This document shows, in pieces, positions 26,356 to 35,865 of a DNA stretch of 64,000 bases (within the stretch, counting starts at the first letter, position 1; each line of letters starts with the position of its first letter). The translations under genes and the position numbers were made by a program. This DNA comes from Pseudobdellovibrionaceae bacterium. Its GTDB lineage: Bacteria; Bdellovibrionota; UBA1018; UBA6935. The notes below the pieces were generated by a model, which made no database searches, was not told the DNA's origin, and saw only the letters and a list, made by a program, of their open reading frames with translations. The stretch covers positions 62,001 through 126,000 of the forward strand of contig PBMP01000024.1 of the NCBI GenBank assembly GCA_002722705.1, read 5' to 3'.

Positions 26356-27752
26356 GATATTTTCCCCTTTTTTCCAACGTATTTTCGAATAAATAAAAGT
26401 GCAGAACCTAAAACTAACAAAATAGATCCCAAGTACTTCATGAATCGACCTGGATCCTGATTCACTGTAAAAATCGAAATCGTAGGTCTAGGTCGTGCAG
26501 GAACATAACTCGATTGAAAAAAAGTGAACCCCTTCCATTTTAATGGATCATTCATTTTAATTTCAATTTTTTCTTGAGGTGCATTTTCGTCAATGACTCT
26601 TACAAATGAAGAGTACATCGCAGGATTATAAGTTCCTTGATAATTTTGAATCTTAAACTCTTCTAAGTGCAAACTAAAAGGAAGCATCACTTGTTTTCTA
26701 CGGTACTGAATTTGGATTTCTGTTTCACCCGTATCTAAAACTGCTCGATCTCCTAAACCAAGCCATACCCCCACAGAGGACTTTCCCTTCACTCTTAAAT
26801 GAATCGCTGAAGGTGGAGCATCGGGTCCTTTTTGAACCCTTGCAGGATGATAGGAAGTCTCGTTTAATGCATGAGGCATCCACTGACGAACGCGTAGTTT
26901 CAGTTCTTTAATCTGCTTCATCCAGCCCGTACTCAAAACAGTTTCTTGAGATTTTTCAGATAGACTTCCACCCATATAAGTTCCATCTTTTGAGTAAATT
27001 CTATAATGCAGTTCGTTTTTCTTTCCTCTCCAAAAAAAGGCATGATTTTTACGAATCGGTACTGAAAATAACTGTTTCACATCAACACCAACACTGACTG
27101 GAAACAGTGTAAATTGTGCCGGTCCCAAAGAAAGAGTGCTCCAATTTTGATCACCAGCAAATAACCAAATTGCCTTTTCAAAATTCATTGGTCCTCCCTC
27201 AATTACTAATTCAATTGCAGGAGGTTCATCTGACTGAGCTTTAGAAAATTGAATCTTAGGTTCTGCATGAGAAATCCATTGATCCATTTCCAAATCGAAA
27301 GAACCTAAAGAATAAGGTTCAAAAGGATAATGAGCAGGCTTCCATTCAATGGGTAGAATTTGGGTTTTCATTGAATCAATAAGCACGAGGACGTTTTCTT
27401 CGAGTTCTACTCTTGGAGAAGACTGCCCCTCCTCCAACATCAAAGAGCCATCGAGTCCGGATTGATAGGTCATCCAAGATCCAAAGAGCAACATTAAAAT
27501 TCCAATATGTGCGAGTAAGAAAGGAAGATGTCGTTTTTTCCACGGCCAACGATCAACCATTACCGCAAAAATATTTACCCCTAATAAAGCCAAAATCCCA
27601 TAAAACCAAAAGGACCGATACACCCAAAATCGCGCAGTCCGAGTGTCATACCAAGATTCCAGAAAAGTAGCGACTGTCAGTGCAATAGCAATCCCAACGA
27701 TGGTGATCACCGCGAGCTTCAAAGAACTTAAAAAACGAAACAATGCGTTCAT
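26352..27752 (-). CDS. resB: ResB/Ccs1-like cytochrome c biogenesis protein
   Basis: The partner of CcsA in system II cytochrome c maturation. The N-terminus has three membrane spans (about 10-30, 45-65, 75-95), then a large periplasmic domain (about 100-440) and a final span (MKYLGSILLVLGSALLFI), the layout of ResB/Ccs1. The last part contains KGFTFFQSSYVP, a block typical of ResB proteins just before the last span. Overlap with ccsA is four bases, so they are translated together. Confidence 0.9.
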   Translation of the reverse strand: MNALFRFLSSLKLAVITIVGIAIALTVATFLESWYDTRTARFWVYRSFWFYGILALLGVNIFAVMVDRWPWKKRHLPFLLAHIGILMLLFGSWMTYQSGLDGSLMLEEGQSSPRVELEENVLVLIDSMKTQILPIEWKPAHYPFEPYSLGSFDLEMDQWISHAEPKIQFSKAQSDEPPAIELVIEGGPMNFEKAIWLFAGDQNWSTLSLGPAQFTLFPVSVGVDVKQLFSVPIRKNHAFFWRGKKNELHYRIYSKDGTYMGGSLSEKSQETVLSTGWMKQIKELKLRVRQWMPHALNETSYHPARVQKGPDAPPSAIHLRVKGKSSVGVWLGLGDRAVLDTGETEIQIQYRRKQVMLPFSLHLEEFKIQNYQGTYNPAMYSSFVRVIDENAPQEKIEIKMNDPLKWKGFTFFQSSYVPARPRPTISIFTVNQDPGRFMKYLGSILLVLGSALLFIRKYVGKKGKIS

Positions 27753-27776
27753 AGAAACTCCAGAAATAATGGCTTA

Positions 27777-28358
27777 CTATCGAGGAAGGTAACCTGTTTT
27801 AGGTAAATTCCTCGCAATCTCTTTTGAGCGATCAGGGGTAGCAGAAGACACCGGAGCAAAAGAAATTCCAGCCAAGGAAAGAACTTCTTTTTGAACAATT
27901 TCTTCTCTTTTTAGAATATCTCTAGTTAATCCGATCTGGGCCTTTTCATCGTAAATGCGATCATAGATTTTTTTTCGAAAGAGTCCCACATTTCTACCAA
28001 CAGCATACTTTGCCTGTTTTCTTAATTTTTTTGCGTAGAACCATCCTTGACGTTGTCGTGGCCCAGTTAAATCAATTAAAAGATCAACCTTTTGTGGAGC
28101 AGGAGTTCCCATATCATCTCCTGAGGTACTTTTAAAAAAAACAGCCGCTCCAGGATAAGCATGGATAATTTTTTGCCGAAGGCCTTCAAGGTCAAAAATC
28201 ATTCCTGCCGCTGAGAGAACAACAAGAACGGTCTGAATATCAGAAAACAGTCGACCTTCCGAATCCTTTTGTGATTGAAGAAAGTGAAGATAATATTCGG
28301 AATGAGATCCGACTGGATCATTCACTCCCCCGTGATCGTGTTGCGAATTTTTTTCCAT
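27777..28358 (-). CDS. Hypothetical protein, faintly like a truncated glycosyltransferase-9 domain
   Basis: A 193-residue soluble protein with no signal peptide. The middle holds alternating hydrophobic strands (TVLVVLSAAG, KVDLLIDLTGPRQRQGWFYA) with GPRQRQGWFYAKKLRKQAKYAVG after them, which recalls the N-terminal half of heptosyltransferase-like (GT9) proteins. The second half is charged and the C-terminus basic. It lies 24 bases upstream of resB on the same strand, so it could be part of the cytochrome-maturation unit. The resemblance is weak and no function can be given. Confidence 0.55.
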   Translation of the reverse strand: MEKNSQHDHGGVNDPVGSHSEYYLHFLQSQKDSEGRLFSDIQTVLVVLSAAGMIFDLEGLRQKIIHAYPGAAVFFKSTSGDDMGTPAPQKVDLLIDLTGPRQRQGWFYAKKLRKQAKYAVGRNVGLFRKKIYDRIYDEKAQIGLTRDILKREEIVQKEVLSLAGISFAPVSSATPDRSKEIARNLPKTGYLPR

Positions 28359-28436
28359 ATTCGCAACAATTACCAGAGTTTTCCTTGCTTCGCACCTCTT
28401 TTCGAGACAGGATCGTTTCTAAAGAGGGAGATCTTC

Positions 28437-29093
28437 ATGAAACAAATTGCAGTCTTACTTTCTGGGTGTGGTTATTTAGATGGAGCCGAAATAAGAGAGT
28501 CTATTTGTACACTACTAGCACTGGACTCTCATCCAGTCGATGTCCACCTTTTTGCCCTCAATGAAAACCAGAAAGAAGTTATCAACACCCTCAGTGGGCA
28601 GGCTGTTTCTGAGCAAAGAAATCAACTCATTGAATCCGCAAGGATTGCCCGAGGTCAAATTAAGTCACTGGAAGAATGTGATCCAAAATCTTATGATGCA
28701 CTTGTACTCCCTGGAGGATTTGGGGTTGCAAAGAACTTCTGTACATTTGCTTTTGAAGGTCCAAAAGGCTCCGTTCATCCTTTGGTGAAATCTAAAATCG
28801 AAACTTTCTATCAAAACAAAAAACCAATTGTTGCCTTATGCATTGCCCCAGCTCTTCTTGGAATGATTTTCAAAAACGAATCTTTTGAAATGACACTTGG
28901 TCCCCAAGGAGAAGCTGCAGACGCACTCGTCTCCATGGGACACAAACACCATGTTTGTCTTACAAACGAAATTCATACCGATCAATCTCATAAAATCATT
29001 TCTAGTCCTGCATATATGTATGATGATGCAAAACTTTCAGATGTTTTTAGTGGAATTCAAAAATCGATCGAAACGTTAATTGAATGGCTGTAA
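28437..29093 (+). CDS. elbB: ElbB-like DJ-1/PfpI-superfamily protein
   Basis: A 218-residue member of the class I glutamine amidotransferase-like/DJ-1 superfamily. The start at 28437 has GAGGGAG upstream and gives MKQIAVLLSGCGYLDGAEI, the typical ElbB N-terminus; the frame is open further upstream but without support. Key blocks are YDALVLPGGFGVAKN (about 90) and IVALCIAPALLG (about 140) with the nucleophile-elbow cysteine. E. coli ElbB is called glyoxalase III-like and linked to isoprenoid synthesis. Its true reaction is not firmly known. It overlaps crcB by ten bases. Confidence 0.9.
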   Translation: MKQIAVLLSGCGYLDGAEIRESICTLLALDSHPVDVHLFALNENQKEVINTLSGQAVSEQRNQLIESARIARGQIKSLEECDPKSYDALVLPGGFGVAKNFCTFAFEGPKGSVHPLVKSKIETFYQNKKPIVALCIAPALLGMIFKNESFEMTLGPQGEAADALVSMGHKHHVCLTNEIHTDQSHKIISSPAYMYDDAKLSDVFSGIQKSIETLIEWL

Positions 29094-29452
29094 AAACTCT
29101 TTTTTTTATCGGAACGTTTGGGTCTTTGGGAGCAATCTGTCGATACGGAGTATCGTTTATCCTCCCCGCCTCTCAGTTTCCACTCACAACCTTAATCATT
29201 AATTTAATTGGAGCTTTTGGCCTAGGATTAGCACTTTCATTTTTTCAGTCCCCATCTCCATTCGTGATCGGAATCACTGTTGGTTTTTTTGGAAGCTTTA
29301 CTACTTTCTCAACCTTCTCTATCGACACTCTTCGTCTTCTTCAAAATGGACTCAACGGCCCTGCAATTTTCTATATTGGAGCTTCAGTCATCGGCGGACT
29401 TTTACTGGGACTCCTTGGACTTAAAACTGGAGCATTCCTTAATCATCTTTAA
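29084..29452 (+). CDS. crcB: Fluoride ion channel CrcB/Fluc
   Basis: A 122-residue, four-span membrane protein of the Fluc family, which lets fluoride leave the cell as a dual-topology dimer. Visible blocks: GAICRYGVSF near the N-terminus, NLIGAFGLGL (pore asparagine), and GFFGSFTTFSTFSID, the phenylalanine/threonine-rich segment that lines the fluoride path. Its ATG lies ten bases inside the end of elbB. The 3' end overlaps the convergent 29439 gene by 14 bases. No fluoride riboswitch was recognised upstream. Confidence 0.92.
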   Translation: MAVKTLFFIGTFGSLGAICRYGVSFILPASQFPLTTLIINLIGAFGLGLALSFFQSPSPFVIGITVGFFGSFTTFSTFSIDTLRLLQNGLNGPAIFYIGASVIGGLLLGLLGLKTGAFLNHL

Positions 29453-30311
29453 GTGCTTTAAAATGAGTCGGACAAGGTTGATTAGCTTGGATAATGATCA
29501 AAGCCTTATGCATACTCACAATCATTCGAACTTTTTTTGAAGATAAATCAGATTCAAAACCTTTATTTTTTAAACGAGTCTTGAGTTCTTTCGTAAACGA
29601 CTCTAATAAATCAACATACATTGAAGCAGACGTATGCTTCCATTTCTTCAATAAATCTAATACGAAGCTTTCTATTGCTTTATTCATAGATGTTTTCAAT
29701 GCCTCAATCATATGTTCAGTCACAAAATGAACGATAGGCTCATGAATACTTCCTGTAACTAAACCGTCTAGTTGAATCATTCGATCAAAATAAATTTTTC
29801 TTTCTTTTGGATCTTCTGAAAAATAAAAACCTGCGACAAGAGTTGAAATTTCATTTCTGATTATTCGAACATAATTTAAATTTCCATGCATGAAATGAAA
29901 CTTAAAAAACGCTTCAGAAAATTCCTTCAATGAAGTTTCTGAGGTTCCTACCTTCTCCCGATAAACTGCTTCAAATTTCTTTTGAATACTCCAAGGTGGG
30001 GTTAGTGAGGTGTTCACCCAATGATGAGGAGATGCTAACACTTCAGGTTTAGTCTGAGGTCCATACAAAATGACAGAAACATTCACTTCTTTAGGAAGTT
30101 CATTCATCATTTTTTTAAGCTGAGTAAACCAAACACTCTGCTCTAACACTGTTGGAGCTTTGATAAAGACAATCGGACCAAGCGATTCTTCATAAGGCTC
30201 TACGGTAGATTTCAAAATTTGAACCCGAAAACGATCCATTTGGTGAGACAGAGTTTCTGCAAAAAGGGACGTTGAAAACAATAATAAACCAATAAAAAAA
30301 GTAAACCTCAT
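29439..30311 (-). CDS. Exported protein of unknown function
   Basis: A 290-residue protein with a signal peptide (MRFTFFIGLLLFSTSLFAE). An N-terminal strand-rich part (GPIVFIKAPTV, VNVSVILYGPQ) is followed by a mostly helical region. A lone cysteine lies near the C-terminus (QPCPTHF). I recognise no family motif. It follows the RAP-domain gene on the same strand, about 80 bases past its stop, and both are exported; shared function is only a guess. Confidence 0.65.
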   Translation of the reverse strand: MRFTFFIGLLLFSTSLFAETLSHQMDRFRVQILKSTVEPYEESLGPIVFIKAPTVLEQSVWFTQLKKMMNELPKEVNVSVILYGPQTKPEVLASPHHWVNTSLTPPWSIQKKFEAVYREKVGTSETSLKEFSEAFFKFHFMHGNLNYVRIIRNEISTLVAGFYFSEDPKERKIYFDRMIQLDGLVTGSIHEPIVHFVTEHMIEALKTSMNKAIESFVLDLLKKWKHTSASMYVDLLESFTKELKTRLKNKGFESDLSSKKVRMIVSMHKALIIIQANQPCPTHFKALKDD

Positions 30312-30390
30312 CGGACACCTCTGTCATAAGGCATAGGTTAAAATATATTTTCGGTCAAATTACGTGAGTTGATTAAAAAAGCTTATAATT

Positions 30391-32961
30391 TTAACGAGAT
30401 GGGAGCGAGCGCAACTGGTTTTCAAACCACATCCGAAAAACATCAACGCCACCTTGGACTCCGAGTTGACCATACCTTTCAATATAATCAAATTGATTCA
30501 ACTCAATGATGACCCATCCCTGTTTTTTTAGCATTCTATACTTAGCTAAATCAGGTCCTTTCAAATAAAAAGCCCCATCACGGTCCTCCCAGTAATGATG
30601 AATCCCATTGACTTCAATAATCGCTTTAAAAGAATCAAAAACAATATCAACTAAAAATATCTTTTCTAATAAAATTTCATTTTGATGAGCAACACCAAGC
30701 TGGGAAAGATATTCCGAAAACTGTAGATGAGATCTAGAAGAGATTTCTTCCTCAGACAAAAGCTTCATTTTTTCCTTCCGTTTCTGCTCTATTCGATTTT
30801 TGAGTTCCTTGATCTCTCGTTGAAGCGATTCAGGTAAAGAATCTTTATGTTCAAACTCATAAGTATACAAAGTAAAATAGAGAGACCAAACCTTATCTGA
30901 ATAGATCTTTTTTTGTTCATTAAATTGACTGAGAAACAATTTTACCCAAGAAACATTAAAGTAACCCAGTGTCGCAAAAGAACGAGCAATACGAATAAAA
31001 CTTCCTAGCTCAAACCGATACTCTCGTTCTTGAAGGACCTCTACTAATTCAGTAAAGAGTGCTTCCTCTACAACCCCATAATTTCGATAGATCCACATCA
31101 GATCGACTAAATACTCTGAATCCAAAAATTTTAAGCGAGAACTCAAAGATTGAGAAACAGCTTTTAAGAGAGTTTTATCTCCATATCCTCTCTTCATTAA
31201 ACTCCTCAATAATTCGATTTGCACTCGAGCAGAAACTTCATTTAAACGCGGAATAATTAAATCTACTATTTTAAAAAAGAAGGAACTTTTACCATATTTA
31301 AATTTTGAAAAAGATTGAACAACTTTAACTAAATCTTTAGTTTTTAAGAGATGAAGTTTCTCTAACAAAATCTTTTCCGCTTCATGAAAAAAAGGAGCAT
31401 AATCTATAGACGTTAAAGAAAAAGCAAAAAGGACATTAGAAACCTCATAAAGCTTTAAATTCTTTAATCGAGGAGTTAATTTTAAAGCCAAAGTCTCAAG
31501 AAGTTCACGATTTTCAACACCACTCCTTCTTAAGCCCCAAACCAGTTCCACCATAAACTTTGCTGAAAACTCAGAAATTCTTTTATAACACTCATCTGCA
31601 AGAGCCTGAAATACAGACGTATTCTCATACCCAGCATATGTATAGGCAGATAACAAGCGAGTTAATTCAGAGGGATTAAAAGTAGAAATTCTTTTTTTTG
31701 ATTCCTCTAAACTTGATTTAAAAAATTCATCATCTTGAATTTTCATGTAAGCAATTGACCACGTGAGGTCTACAAACTCTTTACTCTTTAATGAATCTAA
31801 AGTCGAAATGGTTTTTTTAATCAATTTCTTAAAAAAATAATAATACTTTTCTTTTCTTTTTATGAACTCCTTTCCTAGAGCAAAAGCAACCATAAAGCGA
31901 GAAATACTTCTCGAATCAAAAGAATCACCCTTATTCATTGATTCCTTCATTATTAAATCCAAAAATACTCGATCTTGAAGACCAAATCGGTAGTACCCTC
32001 TGAGCAAATTTCCTAAATCAAGTGGAGAAAAATCTTTGATCTGCATTTTTACTTTAGAAACAACAGCTTCAACAAATAATGACTGATAGTCTTTACGTAT
32101 CTTCGCCATTTGCCAGAATACCGAACTTAAAGTTTCTGGATTAAAATCTTCAATTTTTTTGAGAGAAACATCAGATACTTTTTCAAGGGTTTCTAATTCC
32201 AATGCAGTTAGAGAAGGCATTTGAAGAAACTGAGCGATTTTTTCAGGTGAAGCTTCTTTAAGCTTTTTACGAATAAGAATATTTATTTCTCGATATAAAA
32301 ACTGAGTCTCGCGTAAATTAGACGGAACCCTTTTTAAAAAGTATCCTAAACTCTCTAGGTCAATATCCCTCTCTTTTTCTGTTAAGAGCTTTTTTATTTC
32401 AGATTGATCTTTTGTTCTTAAAACTTTTTCCCACCACTGTAGAAAAGAGTCTTTTGGCACAAAGCCTGTTTTCTTGTGATAAGAAACATAAGATCCTTTT
32501 TCAATAACGATCCCCGGAAGCTCAGATACTTTAATTTTTCTTTTAGAAAATAAAGCATGAGCAAGTGAAACAATTGATGAAGAAGGAGCGTTTTTTTGAA
32601 TAACAATTGCATTGACCTCAAACGGAACGCCAAAACGCGCTAAGGCTCCATCAATAAGATCAAATTCAATGGTGTCTCTTCGAGCATTCACTTTGATCAA
32701 TGAAGATTCAAATTCTATGCGAACCGCCCCTCCAAAACCTCTCACTACCGATTCAAACTCAAGAGCATCAGATTCAGAAAAGTTATCTTCCTGAACAAAC
32801 ATTCTCCACGCCTGATTTAATCGGCTAAAATGACGACCATATTTTCCTTTAAAAAGCTGAGCGCATGACGCGGCAGGAATATTTGATGAAGTTTCCCCTG
32901 CAAATAAAGTGGAAGAAAAGAGACAAGTCCCTAAAACTATTAAAAAAATACGGTGAACCAT
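30391..32961 (-). CDS. Exported helical-repeat protein with C-terminal RAP domain
   Basis: An 856-residue protein with a Sec signal (MVHRIFLIVLGTCLFSSTLFAG). From about residue 250 to 680 it consists of degenerate helical repeats of some 36-38 residues, with recurring units such as LDLGNLLRGYYRFGLQD, SELTRLLSAYTYAGYEN, MVELVWGLRRSGVEN and YLVDLMWIYRNYGVVEE. These resemble the repeats of FASTK and octotricopeptide proteins. The end (about 787-846) matches a RAP domain: FKAIIEVNGIHHYWEDRDG, then KGPDLAKYRMLKKQGWVIIELN. RAP domains are related to restriction-like nuclease folds and are known mainly from RNA-binding proteins of mitochondria, chloroplasts and apicomplexans, with some bacterial cases. 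A signal peptide on such a protein is odd and suggests it acts outside the cytoplasm, possibly on another cell's RNA. Confidence 0.75.
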   Translation of the reverse strand: MVHRIFLIVLGTCLFSSTLFAGETSSNIPAASCAQLFKGKYGRHFSRLNQAWRMFVQEDNFSESDALEFESVVRGFGGAVRIEFESSLIKVNARRDTIEFDLIDGALARFGVPFEVNAIVIQKNAPSSSIVSLAHALFSKRKIKVSELPGIVIEKGSYVSYHKKTGFVPKDSFLQWWEKVLRTKDQSEIKKLLTEKERDIDLESLGYFLKRVPSNLRETQFLYREINILIRKKLKEASPEKIAQFLQMPSLTALELETLEKVSDVSLKKIEDFNPETLSSVFWQMAKIRKDYQSLFVEAVVSKVKMQIKDFSPLDLGNLLRGYYRFGLQDRVFLDLIMKESMNKGDSFDSRSISRFMVAFALGKEFIKRKEKYYYFFKKLIKKTISTLDSLKSKEFVDLTWSIAYMKIQDDEFFKSSLEESKKRISTFNPSELTRLLSAYTYAGYENTSVFQALADECYKRISEFSAKFMVELVWGLRRSGVENRELLETLALKLTPRLKNLKLYEVSNVLFAFSLTSIDYAPFFHEAEKILLEKLHLLKTKDLVKVVQSFSKFKYGKSSFFFKIVDLIIPRLNEVSARVQIELLRSLMKRGYGDKTLLKAVSQSLSSRLKFLDSEYLVDLMWIYRNYGVVEEALFTELVEVLQEREYRFELGSFIRIARSFATLGYFNVSWVKLFLSQFNEQKKIYSDKVWSLYFTLYTYEFEHKDSLPESLQREIKELKNRIEQKRKEKMKLLSEEEISSRSHLQFSEYLSQLGVAHQNEILLEKIFLVDIVFDSFKAIIEVNGIHHYWEDRDGAFYLKGPDLAKYRMLKKQGWVIIELNQFDYIERYGQLGVQGGVDVFRMWFENQLRSLPSR

Positions 32962-33078
32962 GAAAGCAGTAGTATCATTATTTGACTCTTTGAGTCAATA
33001 CTTACTTATCAAGAATTCTATCATAATAACAAGCAGTTAGCTCTCTATGTCTTCAACCAAACAGAATAACAAACCGCC

Positions 33079-33537
33079 TCAAAGAGATTCAATGATTTCG
33101 TCAACATGCCCTTTGACTTTAACCTTTGGAAAAATCTTTTTTATTTTTCCCTCTGAATCAATAATGAATGTCGTCCGAACAATTCCCATAAACTCTTTTC
33201 CATAGAGTTTCTTTTTTTGCCAAACCCCGTATGCCTTACAAATCTTTAAATCTTCATCTGAAATCAAAGGAAAATTCAAGTCGTGCTTATCTCGAAATTT
33301 TTCATGTCGAGCAACTGAATCAGCACTCACTCCAATCACAACGACTTTTTTTCTCTTTAAACGGGTCATTGAATCTCTGAAGTCACAGGCTTCTGTCGTA
33401 CAACCTGGGGTCATATCTTTAGGATAAAAATACAATACTACCGTTTTTCCCTTAAAGTCTTTTAAAGAAACTTTTTCACCGGAGTCTGTTACTCCGGTGA
33501 AAGCTGGCGCTTTTTTTCCTTCTAAAAGTGCTGTCAT
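33079..33537 (-). CDS. bcp: Peroxiredoxin, Bcp/PrxQ type
   Basis: A 152-residue thiol peroxidase that reduces hydrogen peroxide and organic peroxides with thioredoxin-supplied electrons. The active site is [18 protein letters not shown], with the peroxidatic cysteine in PGC and the resolving cysteine five residues later, the PrxQ arrangement. Length and N-terminus ([24 protein letters not shown]) are typical. The start codon overlaps the stop of the lysine-rich gene by one base (TAATG), so it is translationally coupled to it. Confidence 0.95.
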   Translation of the reverse strand: MTALLEGKKAPAFTGVTDSGEKVSLKDFKGKTVVLYFYPKDMTPGCTTEACDFRDSMTRLKRKKVVVIGVSADSVARHEKFRDKHDLNFPLISDEDLKICKAYGVWQKKKLYGKEFMGIVRTTFIIDSEGKIKKIFPKVKVKGHVDEIIESL

Positions 33538-33971
33538 TAAGAAGAACTCTTTTTGGTTACTTTCTTTTTACTGGTTTTTTTCTTAGTTGTTTTTTTCTTA
33601 CTAGTCTTTTTTTTTGTCGTCTTCTTTTTAGCCGTTTTCTTTTTCTTTTTCGCTGCCGTAGTTTTAGTAACTTTTTTCAAAAGTTGGTCCAGTTCTTTTC
33701 TTTGGACATCCATATACTTTTTAATTCGTTTTACTTCAGCAGGGATTTGTTTTTGAAGTTTTTCTAATTCTCTTTTTTCTCGATCTAAGAATTTTTTTAC
33801 TTTTTTAACATCTGACTGAATAAGCTTCTTTGCTTCTTTCTTTTGCTTGACTGCATATTTTCGTGCATCTTCTACAATCACCGACCGGTTATTAACCAAC
33901 TTCTGGAACTTAGTTTGAGCAACTTTAATCCGATTAATGACCTTGTTAATTTCATCATTTACATTTTTCAT
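33537..33971 (-). CDS. Lysine-rich, histone-H1-like C-terminal-tail protein
   Basis: A protein of about 144 residues. The first 100 are charged helices, probably a coiled coil ([18 protein letters not shown]). The last 45 are an imperfect KKTxKKKT repeat, as in AlgP- or Hc1-like bacterial H1 homologues, so it may bind nucleic acid. Two starts are possible: ATG 33971 with a strong but close GGGAGG, and ATG 33992 with AGGAAG nine bases upstream, adding seven residues. The DNA repeat is simple sequence and likely to vary in length between strains. It is coupled to bcp by a one-base overlap. Confidence 0.75.
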   Translation of the reverse strand: MKNVNDEINKVINRIKVAQTKFQKLVNNRSVIVEDARKYAVKQKKEAKKLIQSDVKKVKKFLDREKRELEKLQKQIPAEVKRIKKYMDVQRKELDQLLKKVTKTTAAKKKKKTAKKKTTKKKTSKKKTTKKKTSKKKVTKKSSS

Positions 33972-34092
33972 AAGCCTCCCTTTTAAAAACATAAAACAGC
34001 TTCCTGATAAACTACTTAGTTTTTTATGGCGAGCTCAGTTTAGCTTTGATGAATCGAGCAAATCAAGTAAGTTTTGAGTCAGAGTCAGAAAC

Positions 34093-35751
34093 TCAAAATG
34101 TGATTGTCCGAACTTGAGAAGCCCCCAAAAGACAACGGTCCTTTCGAACAGGAGCAGACTCATCGGCGACCACTAAACGCACCTCATGACTACCTCTTGG
34201 AAATCCTGTGAGCGGTTGATACGTTTGAGTCTGTTGCCACAACTTGCCATCAACAAACCAACGAGTCACCATCCGTTCAGGAAGAGCCACATCTGCCTGA
34301 AGAGTTCCTGTTTCATCTACACGAATTGAACTTTCAATTAGACACACTCGATCTAAAATTCGAAGCGTCATTGCTTCCATACAGACGGCACAAAAATGAG
34401 GATTGGCAGAGCCTTCCATCTTACATTTTTGTGCAGGACGATAAAGAACTCGTTTACATCCCCCTGCAGCCCCTCGAAACATTCCTATCCGATTCGCATA
34501 TAATTCAGTCGCAGGAGTCGGAAGAGGAGTATCCTCTAACATCCAATGGCCCCACTTAAGTTTCGAAATTGAACGCTTTTTTACTGAAATATTTGGTCGT
34601 TTTCTCATAAAGTACAAACAAAGATCACCATCGTTCACATACTCATCTCCCAAATTTGCCCAGGTATGTCCAAATTCATGGGCCATCACATGAGCAGGAG
34701 TAATACTCGTTTGAACAATCCACCCTAAGCCAGTCCCTCCTCTTTTAGGAGAATTCACAATGACAGCGACTTCATCAGCAATGCTAATCCCATCATATCG
34801 TAACGAACGAGAATCTCTTTTCACTCTCCACCCCTTCAGGGTGTAGAGGAAACGGTCTGAAAGTTTAGTTTTAAAAATTGCGTTAATACAAGCCACTGGA
34901 AAAGAACTTCCGTATCTATTTTTTCTCGGAGAAAATGTGTAATCATCACAACTCGCCCCTGACTCTTGTGAAGGAACATCTATTCGAATGACGTTAATCA
35001 GCTTTTGATAGCGACCATACGGTTCCTGATGACCAAAAAGATCGGAGAGATACGCATTTACAGTCTCCTTATAGTCACCTAGTTCATCTTTTTGATAACC
35101 ATCGCTAAGAAACACGAGATTTAACTTTTTCCTTGGATCTCCAGACCACTGAAGGACTTCAAACGGAAAATCTGCACTTAACCCCTCTGGGGATGAAAAC
35201 AACCCAGGACTGATTGCTTGTTCTGCTTCATCTTCGACTTTTAGTGTTGAAAGATCAATCCACTGAGTTTCATTCGGAAGCAAAGAAGCGACAGAACCTG
35301 GCTCTGCCTCATCTGCTTTTAATTGAATCCAGTTTCCTTCTCCCTCTGGGAGCTCTATTTCTGCTTTCATCCCATCGAGTAATTTCTCTCTCACTTTACT
35401 GATATCTTTTAAATCTACGGAAGCCTGAATTGCTGCCATCGCATGGCGCTCAATAGAGATCAATCCTTCTACCTCTTTTTCTCCAAGAAGACGTCCTCCT
35501 GGATGATCATAAAGAGCAACAGTTTCAGACGCACTCCAAGAACGAGAGCGGTCCTTTAATCCCGTGTAGCGAATGACTTTAGAGGGAATCCATTTACCGC
35601 CAACAAACTCAAACTGGAGCGCTTTATGAGAAACCACTGCTCGTTGATTTCCTCTCGTCTCTAAATCGTTTAAGTCACAGTTTTCTGGATTATTTCGACA
35701 TGCACCCACAAGAAGTGCAACACCTACCCACACGAAGATTTTTGATTTCAT
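34093..35751 (-). CDS. M64-family (IgA-peptidase-like) metallopeptidase lipoprotein
   Basis: A 552-residue lipoprotein with signal MKSKIFVWVGVALLVGAC (lipobox VGAC). The zinc-peptidase site is AHVMAHEFGHTWANLGDEY (about 360), an HExxH-like HEFGH with a downstream acid, as in the M64 family. Ahead of it is KLNLVFLSDGYQKDEL, the conserved first block of M64 enzymes. Several cysteines follow (CLYF, GGCKRV, KCKMEG, FCAVCMEA), and the last 90 residues look like an Ig-type domain. The name IgA peptidase comes from one gut-bacterial member; here it need only mean an extracytoplasmic protease. The start at 35751 fits the signal better than 35778. Confidence 0.85.
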   Translation of the reverse strand: MKSKIFVWVGVALLVGACRNNPENCDLNDLETRGNQRAVVSHKALQFEFVGGKWIPSKVIRYTGLKDRSRSWSASETVALYDHPGGRLLGEKEVEGLISIERHAMAAIQASVDLKDISKVREKLLDGMKAEIELPEGEGNWIQLKADEAEPGSVASLLPNETQWIDLSTLKVEDEAEQAISPGLFSSPEGLSADFPFEVLQWSGDPRKKLNLVFLSDGYQKDELGDYKETVNAYLSDLFGHQEPYGRYQKLINVIRIDVPSQESGASCDDYTFSPRKNRYGSSFPVACINAIFKTKLSDRFLYTLKGWRVKRDSRSLRYDGISIADEVAVIVNSPKRGGTGLGWIVQTSITPAHVMAHEFGHTWANLGDEYVNDGDLCLYFMRKRPNISVKKRSISKLKWGHWMLEDTPLPTPATELYANRIGMFRGAAGGCKRVLYRPAQKCKMEGSANPHFCAVCMEAMTLRILDRVCLIESSIRVDETGTLQADVALPERMVTRWFVDGKLWQQTQTYQPLTGFPRGSHEVRLVVADESAPVRKDRCLLGASQVRTITF

Positions 35752-35865
35752 ATTTAAGAATGTACCTCGATCAGACAAAAGTAAAAGGGTCTAATGAGAA
35801 ATAAATACGGCAATAAGCGTCATTTTATTTACGATTCAATCTCCAAAAAATAATCTACAAAGAAT

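Noticed and set aside
33553-33767. Phenylalanine/leucine-rich open frame on the plus strand
   Set aside because: It is the complement of the lysine repeat on the minus strand; the bias comes from AAA/AAG codons read backwards.
34093-35751. M64 peptidase as evidence of a mammalian pathogen
   Set aside because: The family name derives from one IgA-cutting member; M64 domains occur widely in environmental bacteria.
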